In this document: in pieces, positions 1-5,506 of the stretch
How positions within the stretch are numbered: the first letter of the stretch is position 1
How the letters are laid out: every line of letters begins with the position of its first letter
IMG/VR virus record: IMGVR_UViG_3300021962_000465
Coordinates: 1-29,314 of that record
Length of the DNA stretch: 29,314 nt
Strand: one strand, 5' to 3'
Source of the DNA: a virus
Position numbers and translations under genes: made by a program
The notes under the pieces: generated by a model
Database searches by the model: none
What the model saw: only the letters and a program-made list of their open reading frames with translations
Told to the model about the DNA's origin: nothing

Positions 1-13
1 GTCCGTTGATCAT
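1..13 (-). CDS. Start of a leftward gene cut by the window edge
   Basis: Only the first four codons (M-I-N-G) are inside the window. The start is supported by a near-perfect Shine-Dalgarno AGGAGG six bases upstream of the ATG, inside the end of the preceding gene, whose stop lies one base before this start. It continues the leftward operon. Nothing can be said about its function. Confidence 0.55.
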
Positions 14-14
14 T

Positions 15-221
15 TCAATCCTCCTGTTGACGGGCTTTAAGGTTTCTGTTCAATTCCATCTGCTCGCGCATCTGGCGCTGTTCGTCTTGGTACATGTTCC
101 GCCACTTGCGGTACTTGTCCTGACATTTTTTGCAATTGCATGCAAATTCAAATTCATCAGGGTTGGCGATCATGCCCTCGCCCTTGATTGGTGTGCTCAT
201 CATGTTTAGTACCATGGTCAT
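15..221 (-). CDS. Small Cys-cluster hypothetical protein (68 aa)
   Basis: This is a 68-residue protein of unknown function. Its middle has a tight Cys cluster, C28-x-C30-xx-C33, which could bind a metal, followed by a strongly charged helical tail (about residues 35-66) rich in Arg, Gln and Glu. The start at 221 is chosen because AAGGA lies about seven bases upstream. An internal Met at residue 8 is an alternative. It overlaps the end of the upstream 57-residue gene by 65 bases, the only large overlap in this operon. It is one of four neighbouring genes with Cys pairs. Confidence 0.6.
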   Translation of the reverse strand: MTMVLNMMSTPIKGEGMIANPDEFEFACNCKKCQDKYRKWRNMYQDEQRQMREQMELNRNLKARQQED

Positions 222-330
222 TTGTTTTCCTTTCTTCTTTCACTTTTACAAATTGCATCGCCGCGCACTTGGTGCAGCGAATGCGCTTGGTCAGGCCATC
301 AACAAAATGCCAGTTGTGTTTGCAGTTCAT
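157..330 (-). CDS. Mini zinc-finger-like protein (57 aa)
   Basis: The ATG at 330 overlaps the stop of the upstream gene in an ATGA, as in most of this operon. The protein has C3-x-H5 near its start and C19-xx-C22 after a short loop. This is a plausible four-ligand zinc site of a kind common in very small phage proteins. The N-terminal 33 residues look like a real domain. The Gly/His/Asn-rich C-terminus overlaps the next gene and may be only a frame extension. Function is unknown; nucleic-acid or protein binding would be an inference. Confidence 0.55.
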   Translation of the reverse strand: MNCKHNWHFVDGLTKRIRCTKCAAMQFVKVKEERKTNDHGTKHDEHTNQGRGHDRQP

Positions 331-557
331 AGGATCTTCCCCGCCGCGCGCAAATCATCAAGTGCATCGGCCCACGCTTCACGGGCCTTTTCCTCAACGC
401 GTTGGCTTACTTTGGGCTGCGCAGCAAAAAGCTTTGCGTCCTTGAAGTCTTCGTACGCCGCATCCCTGTTGATCGGATAACGGTCATAGCAGTACTCATC
501 GAATTCGTAGTCAAAGTCCCCACGATCCCATGCATCTTCAAATTCTTGTTCAGTCAT
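327..557 (-). CDS. Acidic hypothetical protein (76 aa)
   Basis: This is an uncharacterised acidic protein, rich in Asp, Glu and Tyr in the first half (several D-Y and E-Y pairs around residues 8-25), with a predicted helical, charged second half. It has no Cys pair and no membrane segment. It overlaps its upstream neighbour by ATGA at 554-557 and its downstream neighbour at 327-330, so translation is probably coupled on both sides. Small acidic early proteins in phages often inhibit host enzymes or mimic DNA; that is only a possibility here. Confidence 0.65.
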   Translation of the reverse strand: MTEQEFEDAWDRGDFDYEFDEYCYDRYPINRDAAYEDFKDAKLFAAQPKVSQRVEEKAREAWADALDDLRAAGKIL

Positions 558-853
558 GTCAGCACCTCGTAAGAGTCATAGGTCAATTGCCGCGATCCCC
601 AGCTATCGATGACATCACCGACAAGGAAAACGCTGTGATCAAAGCGTGCAGGCCCCCAACCGTGCTCATGCACACCGGTTCTTAGGACACGAAGCTTCTT
701 GCCCGCACCGTCACCGCGGGTGATCAATACCAGATCACCGGCCTTGACTCCACGATCATGGACCACGGGCCGAGCTTCACAGGCCCTAGCCTCAGTCTCG
801 GTGTTGTACAAGCGCTTGCAGATCTCGCATTGGTATCTGTTGATGATCTTCAT
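554..853 (-). CDS. Zinc-binding plus SH3/KOW-like small protein (99 aa)
   Basis: The N-terminus has a C9-xx-C12 pair and a third Cys at 25 within a Y-x-C-x-x-C...A-C-E pattern, typical of small phage zinc-finger proteins. Residues about 36-60 (VKAGDLVLI followed by a Gly-rich turn) read like the first strands of an SH3/KOW-type barrel. The function is unknown; nucleic-acid binding fits both parts but is an inference. The start at 853 overlaps the upstream stop in ATGA, and its own stop overlaps the next start in the same way. Confidence 0.65.
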   Translation of the reverse strand: MKIINRYQCEICKRLYNTETEARACEARPVVHDRGVKAGDLVLITRGDGAGKKLRVLRTGVHEHGWGPARFDHSVFLVGDVIDSWGSRQLTYDSYEVLT

Positions 854-942
854 GCGTTTTTCTCCATGTAATTACCCCAACGGGCGCATTTGCAATCAGG
901 GTATGGACGCATACAAACTGGGCAAAACCCTGTGATCTTCAT
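850..942 (-). CDS. 30-residue Cys-rich micro-protein
   Basis: This gene of only 30 codons fills the gap exactly between its neighbours, with ATGA overlaps at both ends (939-942 and 850-853), which strongly supports it being translated. Four Cys residues are arranged C7-xx-C10 and C17-x-C19, enough for a single zinc knuckle. Function is unknown. It lies below the usual gene-calling length limit and would normally be missed. Confidence 0.6.
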   Translation of the reverse strand: MKITGFCPVCMRPYPDCKCARWGNYMEKNA

Positions 943-1331
943 GCGTTCTTCTCCTTGAGTGATGCAATGCAGGACCTAGCAGTCATTTCTACAATTCGCC
1001 AAGGGTTAATTGCATGCTGTATTTCTGTTTGCGTTAAGACCCGACAGACTTGTTGATCGCCTACCCACACCTTTACGCCTGCATAGCCCACAGGCTCTTG
1101 CTTTGGTTGTGGGCGGGTGTAGAGGGGAATGTTGTAAAAACCAAATTTATCCTCTCGAACATACAACTCAATATCGTCAGTTTTCCACGCCACAGGCTTT
1201 TCCTTCTCTGCATCTGCGATGGCTTGGTCGATGGATTCAATGGCTTGTTTACATCGGTCAATGTAAGGTTTGTCATCGCTTAACGCACATGCCAACGCCT
1301 CACGCCACTTTCTCATTGCTTCAATGCTCAT
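939..1331 (-). CDS. Phage hypothetical with PLYTRP-type motif (130 aa)
   Basis: The N-terminal third (residues 1-45) is a charged helical stretch. The middle contains a K-P-V-A-W start and an N-I-P-L-Y-T-R-P motif followed by a second E-P-V-G-Y segment. Short segments of the form 'PVAW...PLYT.P' are widespread in small phage early proteins of unknown function. No catalytic motif is visible. The start overlaps the upstream stop by ATGA at 1328-1331. It is the longest gene in the leftward operon. Confidence 0.7.
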   Translation of the reverse strand: MSIEAMRKWREALACALSDDKPYIDRCKQAIESIDQAIADAEKEKPVAWKTDDIELYVREDKFGFYNIPLYTRPQPKQEPVGYAGVKVWVGDQQVCRVLTQTEIQHAINPWRIVEMTARSCIASLKEKNA

Positions 1332-1567
1332 CCCTTCTTCCCCTCAAAAGCTTTGTCCGCTTCCTTGTAGAAAGTCATGAACATGTGGATTGCACGGTGC
1401 AGATCCAAGCCCGACATAGCCGACACACCTGCAGCAACACGGATCGCGGCAACTACGCTGGCCTTCTTGCTGCATTGGGTCTCAAACATGGCCACGCTCA
1501 TCGCATGCGCCACCTTCGCGGCCTCTTCCTTGAGCTGCGCGAGCTCTTCTTTGGTTGGTTCAATCAT
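1328..1567 (-). CDS. Small helical hypothetical protein (79 aa)
   Basis: This is an alpha-helical protein (an E-E-L-A-Q-L-K-E-E-A-A-K heptad-like start, then Ala-rich helices) with a single Cys and several Met residues. The open frame extends upstream to 1714, but the ATG at 1567 is preferred: it overlaps the end of the preceding gene by only eight bases, matching the tight packing of the operon. The longer version would run deep inside the neighbour and has an unlikely composition. Function is unknown. Confidence 0.65.
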   Translation of the reverse strand: MIEPTKEELAQLKEEAAKVAHAMSVAMFETQCSKKASVVAAIRVAAGVSAMSGLDLHRAIHMFMTFYKEADKAFEGKKG

Positions 1568-1850
1568 AAAAATCGTCCTGTTGGTTTTCAAAATGCGTTT
1601 CTGCAGCCTCTTGGATCTCTTGCAAGAGGGAATCATGCAAGATGCCAAAGATGTCGGTGCCATCGGGCAAATAAACATACTGCAGCGTCCATGTGGCAGG
1701 GTAGTCCGGCTCATTCTTCAAGCCATACTCATCCATCGAGCCCAGCTCCTCTTCTTCGTATTCAAAGAAGCAAACCAGTTCCTTGCCGTTCAACTCATCA
1801 CATTCAAAGTCATAGCGAATCAGGTCGCTGTGTGTGGGGATCTTGCTCAT
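1560..1850 (-). CDS. Acidic hypothetical protein (96 aa)
   Basis: This is a strongly acidic protein with an E-Y-E-E-E-E-L run near residue 30 and a D-D-F-Y-D C-terminus. It has a likely alpha/beta make-up and no recognised motif. The start at 1850 overlaps the upstream stop by ATGA, and its end overlaps the next start by eight bases. The high negative charge may indicate a protein- or DNA-mimic role, but nothing in the sequence proves this. Confidence 0.65.
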   Translation of the reverse strand: MSKIPTHSDLIRYDFECDELNGKELVCFFEYEEEELGSMDEYGLKNEPDYPATWTLQYVYLPDGTDIFGILHDSLLQEIQEAAETHFENQQDDFYD

Positions 1851-2029
1851 TTGTTCATCTCCTTCAATCCGGCTTCCAACTTGACCAATTCCCGAAGGTC
1901 CGAAAGACGCTTCATATACGCCAAGGCCTTTTTGTTGTCCTGCAGCTGCACACCAACAATCGAATTGGCTTGAACGAATTGCAGGTCTGTTAAATACTTG
2001 CTGATGTCGTGTAAGTCCTTAGCAGTCAT
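1847..2029 (-). CDS. Small coiled-coil-like protein (60 aa)
   Basis: This is a short helical protein with spaced Leu/Val positions and a charged C-terminus (L-x-x-L-R-E-L-V-K-L-E-A-G-L-K). The frame is open up to 2095, but the ATG at 2029 forms an ATGA overlap with the upstream stop (2026-2028) and is the better start. Function is unknown. Confidence 0.6.
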   Translation of the reverse strand: MTAKDLHDISKYLTDLQFVQANSIVGVQLQDNKKALAYMKRLSDLRELVKLEAGLKEMNK

Positions 2030-2316
2030 TGCGCACATCCCTTCATGAAAGCCATTGCAAAAAGAATTAAGCCAGCAGCACCGATCAAGGCCCACGGACT
2101 ACGCTCCATCCAATCCGCCACGCGGCGCTCAATGCTCAAGGGCCAGCCCATCAAAGCAGCCTGAATGCGCTCGTCATCAGCATCCATCTTGGGTGGTGGG
2201 GGCTGGTACAACAGGCCAATCTTGACCTTGCCGGTGTCGTAGGGCACAACACGCTTTGGGTGCTTCAAGGTTGCCGGATCGTGGACCACGCGCTTTTTTC
2301 TTCGGGTTGCGTTCAT
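2026..2316 (-). CDS. C-terminally anchored membrane protein (96 aa)
   Basis: The first 70 residues are hydrophilic, with a basic start (R-R-K-K-R), a run of four prolines near 39-42 and a helical D-A-D-D-E-R-I-Q-A-A-L stretch. Residues about 74-91 form one hydrophobic segment, predicting a single C-terminal transmembrane helix with the N-terminal part probably in the cytoplasm. Function is unknown; in early phage operons such proteins may act at the inner membrane. ATGA overlaps join it to both neighbours. Confidence 0.65.
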   Translation of the reverse strand: MNATRRKKRVVHDPATLKHPKRVVPYDTGKVKIGLLYQPPPPKMDADDERIQAALMGWPLSIERRVADWMERSPWALIGAAGLILFAMAFMKGCAQ

Positions 2317-2411
2317 AGCGGAGCATCCTCTTCATTTGCAGGGTTGTACTTCGGCACCGTGGTGCCACGGTCCAAAGGATTGGGGAATGGGGGAAACGGC
2401 CATGTCTTCAT
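2313..2411 (-). CDS. Pro-rich micro-protein (32 aa)
   Basis: This 32-codon gene fills the space between two better-supported genes with ATGA overlaps on both sides (2408-2411 and 2313-2316). The protein starts with a Pro- and aromatic-rich segment (W-P-F-P-P-F-P-N-P) and ends with an acidic tail. Composition and exact fit argue for a real gene. Function is unknown. Confidence 0.55.
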   Translation of the reverse strand: MKTWPFPPFPNPLDRGTTVPKYNPANEEDAPL

Positions 2412-2734
2412 TTGGCAGCCTCCCGAATTGCATAGCTTTGGTATTCATAGTGCGCCCAAGCTTTCTTGGTTGGCAACAGGTATTTGGTGCGGCGGTTGCC
2501 GTCCCGATAGTCATGGGTCACTAAGTTGGCAGCCACTAACTCGTCCAACTTGCGGTGGATCGTGGCAGGGCTTGCAATGCTGGCCAGCGACATGGCTTCA
2601 GTCACGGACAACGGCTCAAGGTCCGCGCAACTGGCAATCACATCCAACAAGGCCAACGCCTCACGCGAGACCTTCAAAAGCTTAGTGGGATCCTCCACCA
2701 AAGCCAAAAATTTGAAATAGGCACGGTCTGTCAT
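2408..2734 (-). CDS. Winged helix-turn-helix protein (108 aa)
   Basis: Residues about 43-86 read as a winged-helix DNA-binding domain: a first helix (S-V-T-E-A-M-S-L-A), a recognition helix (S-P-A-T-I-H-R-K-L-D-E-L-V), then an L-V-T-H-D-Y turn and a basic wing (D-G-N-R-R-T-K-Y). This layout is typical of MarR-like and other small transcription regulators. Being the second gene of the operon, it is a candidate regulator of this operon or of the divergent promoters at about 3000-3430. That role is inferred; the fold assignment is fairly safe. Confidence 0.75.
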   Translation of the reverse strand: MTDRAYFKFLALVEDPTKLLKVSREALALLDVIASCADLEPLSVTEAMSLASIASPATIHRKLDELVAANLVTHDYRDGNRRTKYLLPTKKAWAHYEYQSYAIREAAK

Positions 2735-2955
2735 TGCATGATGTCCTTCTTTGCGGTTTTGAGGTCGTTATAGGCGCTAGAAACGCCCTCCAAGAGCACA
2801 GTCAGGGGCATGCCTACCCCATGGGATAAAGTGGCAAGGACCAAGGTGCAGGCCATCAACGATTCGATGGGGTACTCATGGGTTTCAGATAAGTGGGCCA
2901 TCAAATCCCTCGCATTCGCAAGAGACTCTTTAATGAGCCTGTGGTTTTCAGTCAT
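2731..2955 (-). CDS. First gene of leftward operon, hypothetical (74 aa)
   Basis: This is an alpha-helical small protein, amphipathic in its first half, with a more hydrophobic central part (L-M-A-C-T-L-V-L-A-T-L). It is not clearly membrane spanning and has no recognised motif. It is the promoter-proximal gene, and its ATG directly follows the leader AGAAAGGATAGAG that also precedes seven genes on the opposite strand. It ends in an ATGA overlap with the winged-helix gene. Confidence 0.7.
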   Translation of the reverse strand: MTENHRLIKESLANARDLMAHLSETHEYPIESLMACTLVLATLSHGVGMPLTVLLEGVSSAYNDLKTAKKDIMQ

Positions 2956-3024
2956 CTCTATCCTTTCTGAGGTGTTTTTCGGTTACTGAGCCGCTACTAT
3001 AGCACACGATTATGAACTTGCAAA
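2956..3024 (-). promoter_or_regulatory. Promoter and leader of the leftward operon
   Basis: Reading leftward, a -10 box TATAGT (3001-2996) is preceded by TGC, an extended -10. A -35-like TTTGCA (3024-3019) lies 17 bp upstream; TTGCAA with 16 bp is the alternative. About 27 bases after the -10 comes the leader AGAAAGGATAGAG (2968-2956) immediately before the ATG at 2955. Its AAAGGA core fits the 16S anti-Shine-Dalgarno. This looks like the single promoter for all fourteen leftward genes. Confidence 0.6.
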
Positions 3025-3215
3025 CACTTTGCGTGTTCTTTTTTGTACGAATCTATAGGTAGTTTCCCTAATAAATTAATTGGGGACAGGTTGAAATGGG
3101 GGTCTATATATGGATTTTGGACCATGGACCGAGGGTCTTATGCTATTTTGGATAGATCTATAGGGATTTTTTGGGTAAGAGGTGTTTTTTTTTTATTTTT
3201 TGTGGGATTTGGTGC

Positions 3216-3298
3216 GATAGGCGTAATGCCGTAAGGAACGAGTATTGATGCGGGTTTCAAGGCATTACGGGTCATTACAGGTGTCTGATAGGCGTAAT
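3216..3298. repeat. Direct and inverted repeats in the divergent region
   Basis: The 12-base word GATAGGCGTAAT occurs at 3216-3227 and again at 3287-3298. Between them GGCATTAC (3261-3268) is the inverse of GTAATGCC (3223-3230), and another CATTAC sits at 3273-3278. Such clustered half-sites are what one expects for a repressor or initiator binding region. The binding protein is unknown; the winged-helix gene at 2408-2734 is a candidate. Confidence 0.5.
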
Positions 3299-3337
3299 AT
3301 GCTTAAAAAACAGGCATTTTTCAGGGGAGCTCCGCGA

Positions 3338-3370
3338 GAAGAGATCACGGTTTTTAAAAACCGTCTCTTC
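3338..3370. repeat. Long palindrome centred on TTTTTAAAAA
   Basis: ACGGTTTTTAAAAACCGT (3347-3364) is a perfect 18-bp palindrome. It is extended by GAAGAG (3338-3343) and CTCTTC (3365-3370), with three unpaired bases on the left arm. It lies about 35 bp upstream of the rightward -35 box. With no loop and no T-tract after it, it is more likely an operator or DNA structure than a terminator. Confidence 0.55.
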
Positions 3371-3402
3371 CCCAAAAAGTCCTATAGGAACCCTGATTTG
3401 GC

Positions 3403-3431
3403 TTGATGCCCCTGTTCACAGATGTTACACT
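3403..3431 (+). promoter_or_regulatory. Rightward promoter before the terminase small subunit unit
   Basis: A -35 box TTGATG (3403-3408) and a -10 box TACACT (3426-3431) are separated by exactly 17 bp, about 30 bases before the ATG at 3463. It differs from the cassette promoters further right, lacking their AATCAATT box. The 3463 gene has a GGGGA Shine-Dalgarno rather than the AGAAAGGATAGAG leader. Confidence 0.55.
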
Positions 3432-3462
3432 AGCGTCCAAAGAATAACGGGGAATTTACGAT

Positions 3463-3678
3463 ATGTACAAAATCGATTCGGGGGTGGCGTTCCCTGACCT
3501 GCGGTCCAAGTATCCGTTTTCGGACATGGAGGTGGGCGACAGCATCCTGTTCAAAGATCGTCCCGAGGCTGATAGCGCTCGAGTGTGTGCGCTGCGGTAT
3601 GTTCGCAACTACAACCCCACATGGAAGTTTTCCCTGCGCACCGTGGATAACGGTTGGCGCTTGTGGAGGGTCAAGTAA
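3463..3678 (+). CDS. Small conserved phage protein, KYPF/WRV type (71 aa)
   Basis: The pattern K16-Y-P-F...M-x-V-G-D-S (16-27), a middle helix with spaced Ala/Arg, then W-K-F-S-x-R-T-V-D-N-G-W-R-L-W-R-V-K to the end, matches a small family I recognise from many phages, where it is uncharacterised. The likely fold is a small alpha/beta domain; DNA binding is a guess from the basic C-terminus. Its TAA stop shares a base with the ATG of the small terminase (TAATG), so the two are translationally linked. Confidence 0.7.
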   Translation: MYKIDSGVAFPDLRSKYPFSDMEVGDSILFKDRPEADSARVCALRYVRNYNPTWKFSLRTVDNGWRLWRVK

Positions 3679-4352
3679 TGGGCAAGAAGGATGTCTACAA
3701 TGTCCCGCCTGCCCTGCGAGACAAAGCTGCATCGCGTATGGCTACCGAGGTGGCCCCGCTGAGAAAGCAGCCGCGCACCGTCAATGCCAAGGAATGGAAG
3801 TTCATCACCGAGCTGGTGAGCGGTGATGGCCGAGTCACCATGAAAGAGGCGGCCATTCGGGCGGGCTACAAACCCTCGTCCGCCTCGGTCATGGCTTGGA
3901 AGCTGACCAACCCTGAGATCAATCCCCATGTGGTGGCTGCCATTCAGGCCTACCGAGCTGAGTTGAACAGCAAGTACAACACCTCGTATGAGCGGCACAT
4001 GCGTGACCTGCAGATCATTCGAGACAAGGCCTTGGAAGCGGGAGCTTTCGCTGCTGCAGTCCAAGCAGAGTATCGGCGCGGCCAAGCTTTGGGCAGCATC
4101 TATGTGGACCGCAAAGAGATCCGTCACGGCACAATCGATAGCATGAGCAAAGAAGAGGTTCAGAAAAAGCTGGATGAGTTGAAAAAGCTTTATGGCGGGC
4201 CTCCCCCTAGTGCGTTGATCGACGCGAGCACAGGACAAGTCATTGAAAGCATCGACAGAGAAAAAGACCCTGAATTTGTGGCTGGAGTGGAGCAACCTCC
4301 CCTCGATATCTTTGAACGGGACAACGATTTGGGGCCCGACGATGAAACCTGA
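3678..4352 (+). CDS. terS: Terminase small subunit
   Basis: This 224-residue protein is the probable DNA-recognition subunit of the packaging terminase. Residues 53-75 (V-T-M-K-E-A-A-I-R-A-G-Y...A-S-V-M-A-W-K-L) form the helix-turn-helix typical of phage small terminases. The helical middle would drive oligomerisation, and the acidic C-terminus with the D-N-D-L-G-P-D-D end is typical of the part contacting the large subunit. An in-frame TTG at 3654 would add eight residues, but the ATG at 3678 has GGAGG at good spacing and is preferred. Unusually, the large subunit lies 5.5 kb downstream. Confidence 0.75.
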   Translation: MGKKDVYNVPPALRDKAASRMATEVAPLRKQPRTVNAKEWKFITELVSGDGRVTMKEAAIRAGYKPSSASVMAWKLTNPEINPHVVAAIQAYRAELNSKYNTSYERHMRDLQIIRDKALEAGAFAAAVQAEYRRGQALGSIYVDRKEIRHGTIDSMSKEEVQKKLDELKKLYGGPPPSALIDASTGQVIESIDREKDPEFVAGVEQPPLDIFERDNDLGPDDET

Positions 4353-4761
4353 AGCGGCATTTTCGGCACGCGTGCGTGACGGCCTGATTCGGTATGGCGT
4401 GGACATCGAGCGCATCGAGAATCGGGTCAACCTTGGCATCCCTGACATGCTGGTGGGCGTGGGGGATCGATTCGTCATGATGGAGACCAAGGTGGTGCAG
4501 CGCGGGTTAAAGGTCAATCTTCGGCCGCATCAAATCGCTTTCATGGCGCGACAGTCCGGCAAGGGCCGTCCCTGTTTTGTGCTGGTGCTGCAGTCTGGCG
4601 GAACTACGCTGCGCCCTGCCATGATTCATCTCTACCGCGGGCGGGATGTGATCGACCTTGCTGCCCATGGGCTGCGCTTGCCTGCGTTGAAGAGCTGGCC
4701 CTCGCGTGGGATGCCATGGGAAGAGCTTTTCGAAAGGCTATCGGAAATCGAAACGCCATAG
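4342..4761 (+). CDS. PD-(D/E)XK nuclease, VRR-NUC-like (139 aa)
   Basis: The core nuclease motif is visible as G32-I-P34-D35 followed after a short strand by E48-T-K50, then R-P-H-Q64 at the place of the helix-capping Gln in VRR-NUC enzymes. Such enzymes cut branched or free-ended DNA with divalent metal. The start at 4342 overlaps the end of the small terminase by 11 bases; an upstream in-frame ATG at 4243 would overlap far more and is less likely. The close link to packaging suggests trimming of branched DNA before packaging, an inference. No Shine-Dalgarno stands out. Confidence 0.75.
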   Translation: MKPEAAFSARVRDGLIRYGVDIERIENRVNLGIPDMLVGVGDRFVMMETKVVQRGLKVNLRPHQIAFMARQSGKGRPCFVLVLQSGGTTLRPAMIHLYRGRDVIDLAAHGLRLPALKSWPSRGMPWEELFERLSEIETP

Positions 4762-4771
4762 AAAAAATCAA

Positions 4772-4800
4772 TTGGACGGGGATTATCGTTGTGCTAAAAT
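4772..4800 (+). promoter_or_regulatory. Cassette promoter P1
   Basis: TTGGAC (4772-4777) and TAAAAT (4795-4800) are separated by 17 bp, with TGC just before the -10 (extended -10). The -35 is embedded in AAAAAATCAATTGGACGGGG, the conserved upstream box shared with the other cassette promoters. The leader AGAAAGGATAGAG (4816-4828) follows, then the ATG at 4830. Confidence 0.75.
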
Positions 4801-4815
4801 TATCCCGTCATCAAC

Positions 4816-4828
4816 AGAAAGGATAGAG
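4816..4828 (+). repeat. Conserved ribosome-binding leader, first of seven plus-strand copies
   Basis: The 13-base word AGAAAGGATAGAG occurs without change at 4816-4828, 5053-5065, 5491-5503, 6565-6577, 7668-7680, 8450-8462 and 8989-9001 on the plus strand, and at 2968-2956 on the minus strand. Each copy lies 0-3 bases before an ATG. AAAGGA is a good Shine-Dalgarno match, but the invariance of the following TAGAG goes beyond ribosome binding. The preceding bases are AAC or ACTT in most copies. It also fixes the starts of the genes at 6580, 8465 and 9004, which are open further upstream. Confidence 0.9.
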
Positions 4829-4829
4829 C

Positions 4830-5063
4830 ATGAAAAAACCGGTTTGTGTTTATTGGGCCCATTGCCGCAATGATCAACCTTCGCGCATTTTTAAATTGAA
4901 GCGCGAAGCAATTGCATGGGGCCGAAGCAGCTTCGAAGGCGCGTTCATTGTGGAGCCGATCAATAAAGAACGGCTATCGCAACGGCTGGAGTATTTAAAA
5001 AATCAATTGGGCATTGTGCCTGAGCTGGCCTATACTGTCCGCACATCAAACCAGAAAGGATAG
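4830..5063 (+). CDS. Hypothetical protein (77 aa)
   Basis: This is a basic alpha/beta protein of unknown function, with an aromatic N-terminal strand (V-C-V-Y-W-A-H-C-R) and a K-R-E-A-I-A-W-G helix. The start is fixed by the AGAAAGGATAGAG leader. Near its 3' end the coding sequence contains another copy of the AAAAAATCAATTGG promoter box (4997-5010), read as K-N-Q-L-G, which seems to serve the next gene. It is the first gene of the accessory island. Confidence 0.65.
   Translation: MKKPVCVYWAHCRNDQPSRIFKLKREAIAWGRSSFEGAFIVEPINKERLSQRLEYLKNQLGIVPELAYTVRTSNQKG
5007..5036 (+). promoter_or_regulatory. Cassette promoter P2, inside a coding region
   Basis: TTGGGC (5007-5012) and TATACT (5031-5036) are separated by 18 bp. 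The -35 lies in the same AAAAAATCAATTGG box as P1, but here within codons of the 4830 gene. The leader AGAAAGGATAGAG (5053-5065) and the next ATG follow directly. Spacing is one base longer than in the other copies. Confidence 0.55.
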
Positions 5064-5066
5064 AGC

Positions 5067-5450
5067 ATGAAAAAATTTAGAGTCACCGCGTCATACGCGA
5101 CTTATTGCACCACCGAAATATTGGCCGAAAACCAAGAGGAAGCGGACCAGATTGCGCGCGGATTAGACGGCGGTCAATTTAGTTCGGGCGATAGTGACGG
5201 CTGGCATATTGATAGCGTTGAAGAGCTGCCCGACAATCTGAAACCCGCGGAGCTGGCATTCATTGAAGCCTATGGGACCGCATGCGCTGAAGAGAGCGCC
5301 GACACCGTGCGCGCGTTTTTCATGCTGTACGATGACGCTGACGCGTTTTGCGAAAAATACGGCACCGGCGCGTATACCTCAATAATGGACGCTTTTCAGG
5401 TGTGGCAATTAGCTATCAAATACCAGCGCGGCATTGAAAAAATCAATTAG
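5067..5450 (+). CDS. DpnD/PcfM-like N-terminal domain protein (127 aa)
   Basis: The first 55 residues show the pattern K-F-R-V-T...T-T-E-I-L-A-E-N-Q-E-E-A-D-Q-I-A...D-G-W-H-I-D-S-V-E-E-L, typical of the DpnD/PcfM-like small domain: a strand, a strand with a turn, a helix of the form 'eA...A', then a strand. Members are found in plasmids, phages and beside restriction systems; their function is not established. The acidic C-terminal half (56-127) is unrecognised. Its last codons A-T-C-A-A-T-TAG form part of the next promoter's -35 region. Confidence 0.65.
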   Translation: MKKFRVTASYATYCTTEILAENQEEADQIARGLDGGQFSSGDSDGWHIDSVEELPDNLKPAELAFIEAYGTACAEESADTVRAFFMLYDDADAFCEKYGTGAYTSIMDAFQVWQLAIKYQRGIEKIN

Positions 5451-5475
5451 ACGGGGCTTTTTATTTTGCTAAGAT
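5447..5475 (+). promoter_or_regulatory. Cassette promoter P3, overlapping a stop codon
   Basis: TTAGAC (5447-5452) and TAAGAT (5470-5475) are separated by 17 bp, with TGC before the -10. The stop codon TAG of the preceding gene is part of the -35 box, within the conserved AAAAAATCAATTAGACGGGG. The leader at 5491-5503 and the ATG at 5507 follow. Confidence 0.75.
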
Positions 5476-5506
5476 AGCGACACCATCAACAGAAAGGATA
5501 GAGAAA

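Larger units (their letters stand above)
3025..3402. other. Non-coding divergent control region
   Basis: No convincing gene is present here. The stretch is AT-rich, with a T-tract around 3185-3201 (ten T, one A, six T), repeated short GTAATG/CATTAC words, several CTATA-type words (3052, 3103, 3169, 3382), and one copy of AATTGGGGACAG at 3078-3089 that recurs near 6280. It separates the leftward and rightward units and is the natural place for operators or an origin. Neither is proven. Confidence 0.5.

Noticed and set aside
1010-1993. Long plus-strand frame of 327 codons opposite the leftward operon
   Set aside because: It is rich in His, Arg, Cys and Ser as expected from antisense reading, runs across several ATGA-coupled minus-strand genes, and has no Shine-Dalgarno.
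3043-3234. Frame of 63 codons in the divergent region, starting at TTG
   Set aside because: No ribosome-binding site, a T-tract encodes its Phe run, and repeats overlap it. It is more likely regulatory DNA.
3609-4517. Minus-strand frame of 302 codons over the small terminase
   Set aside because: It is antisense to a clear small terminase and nuclease, with no recognisable motif.
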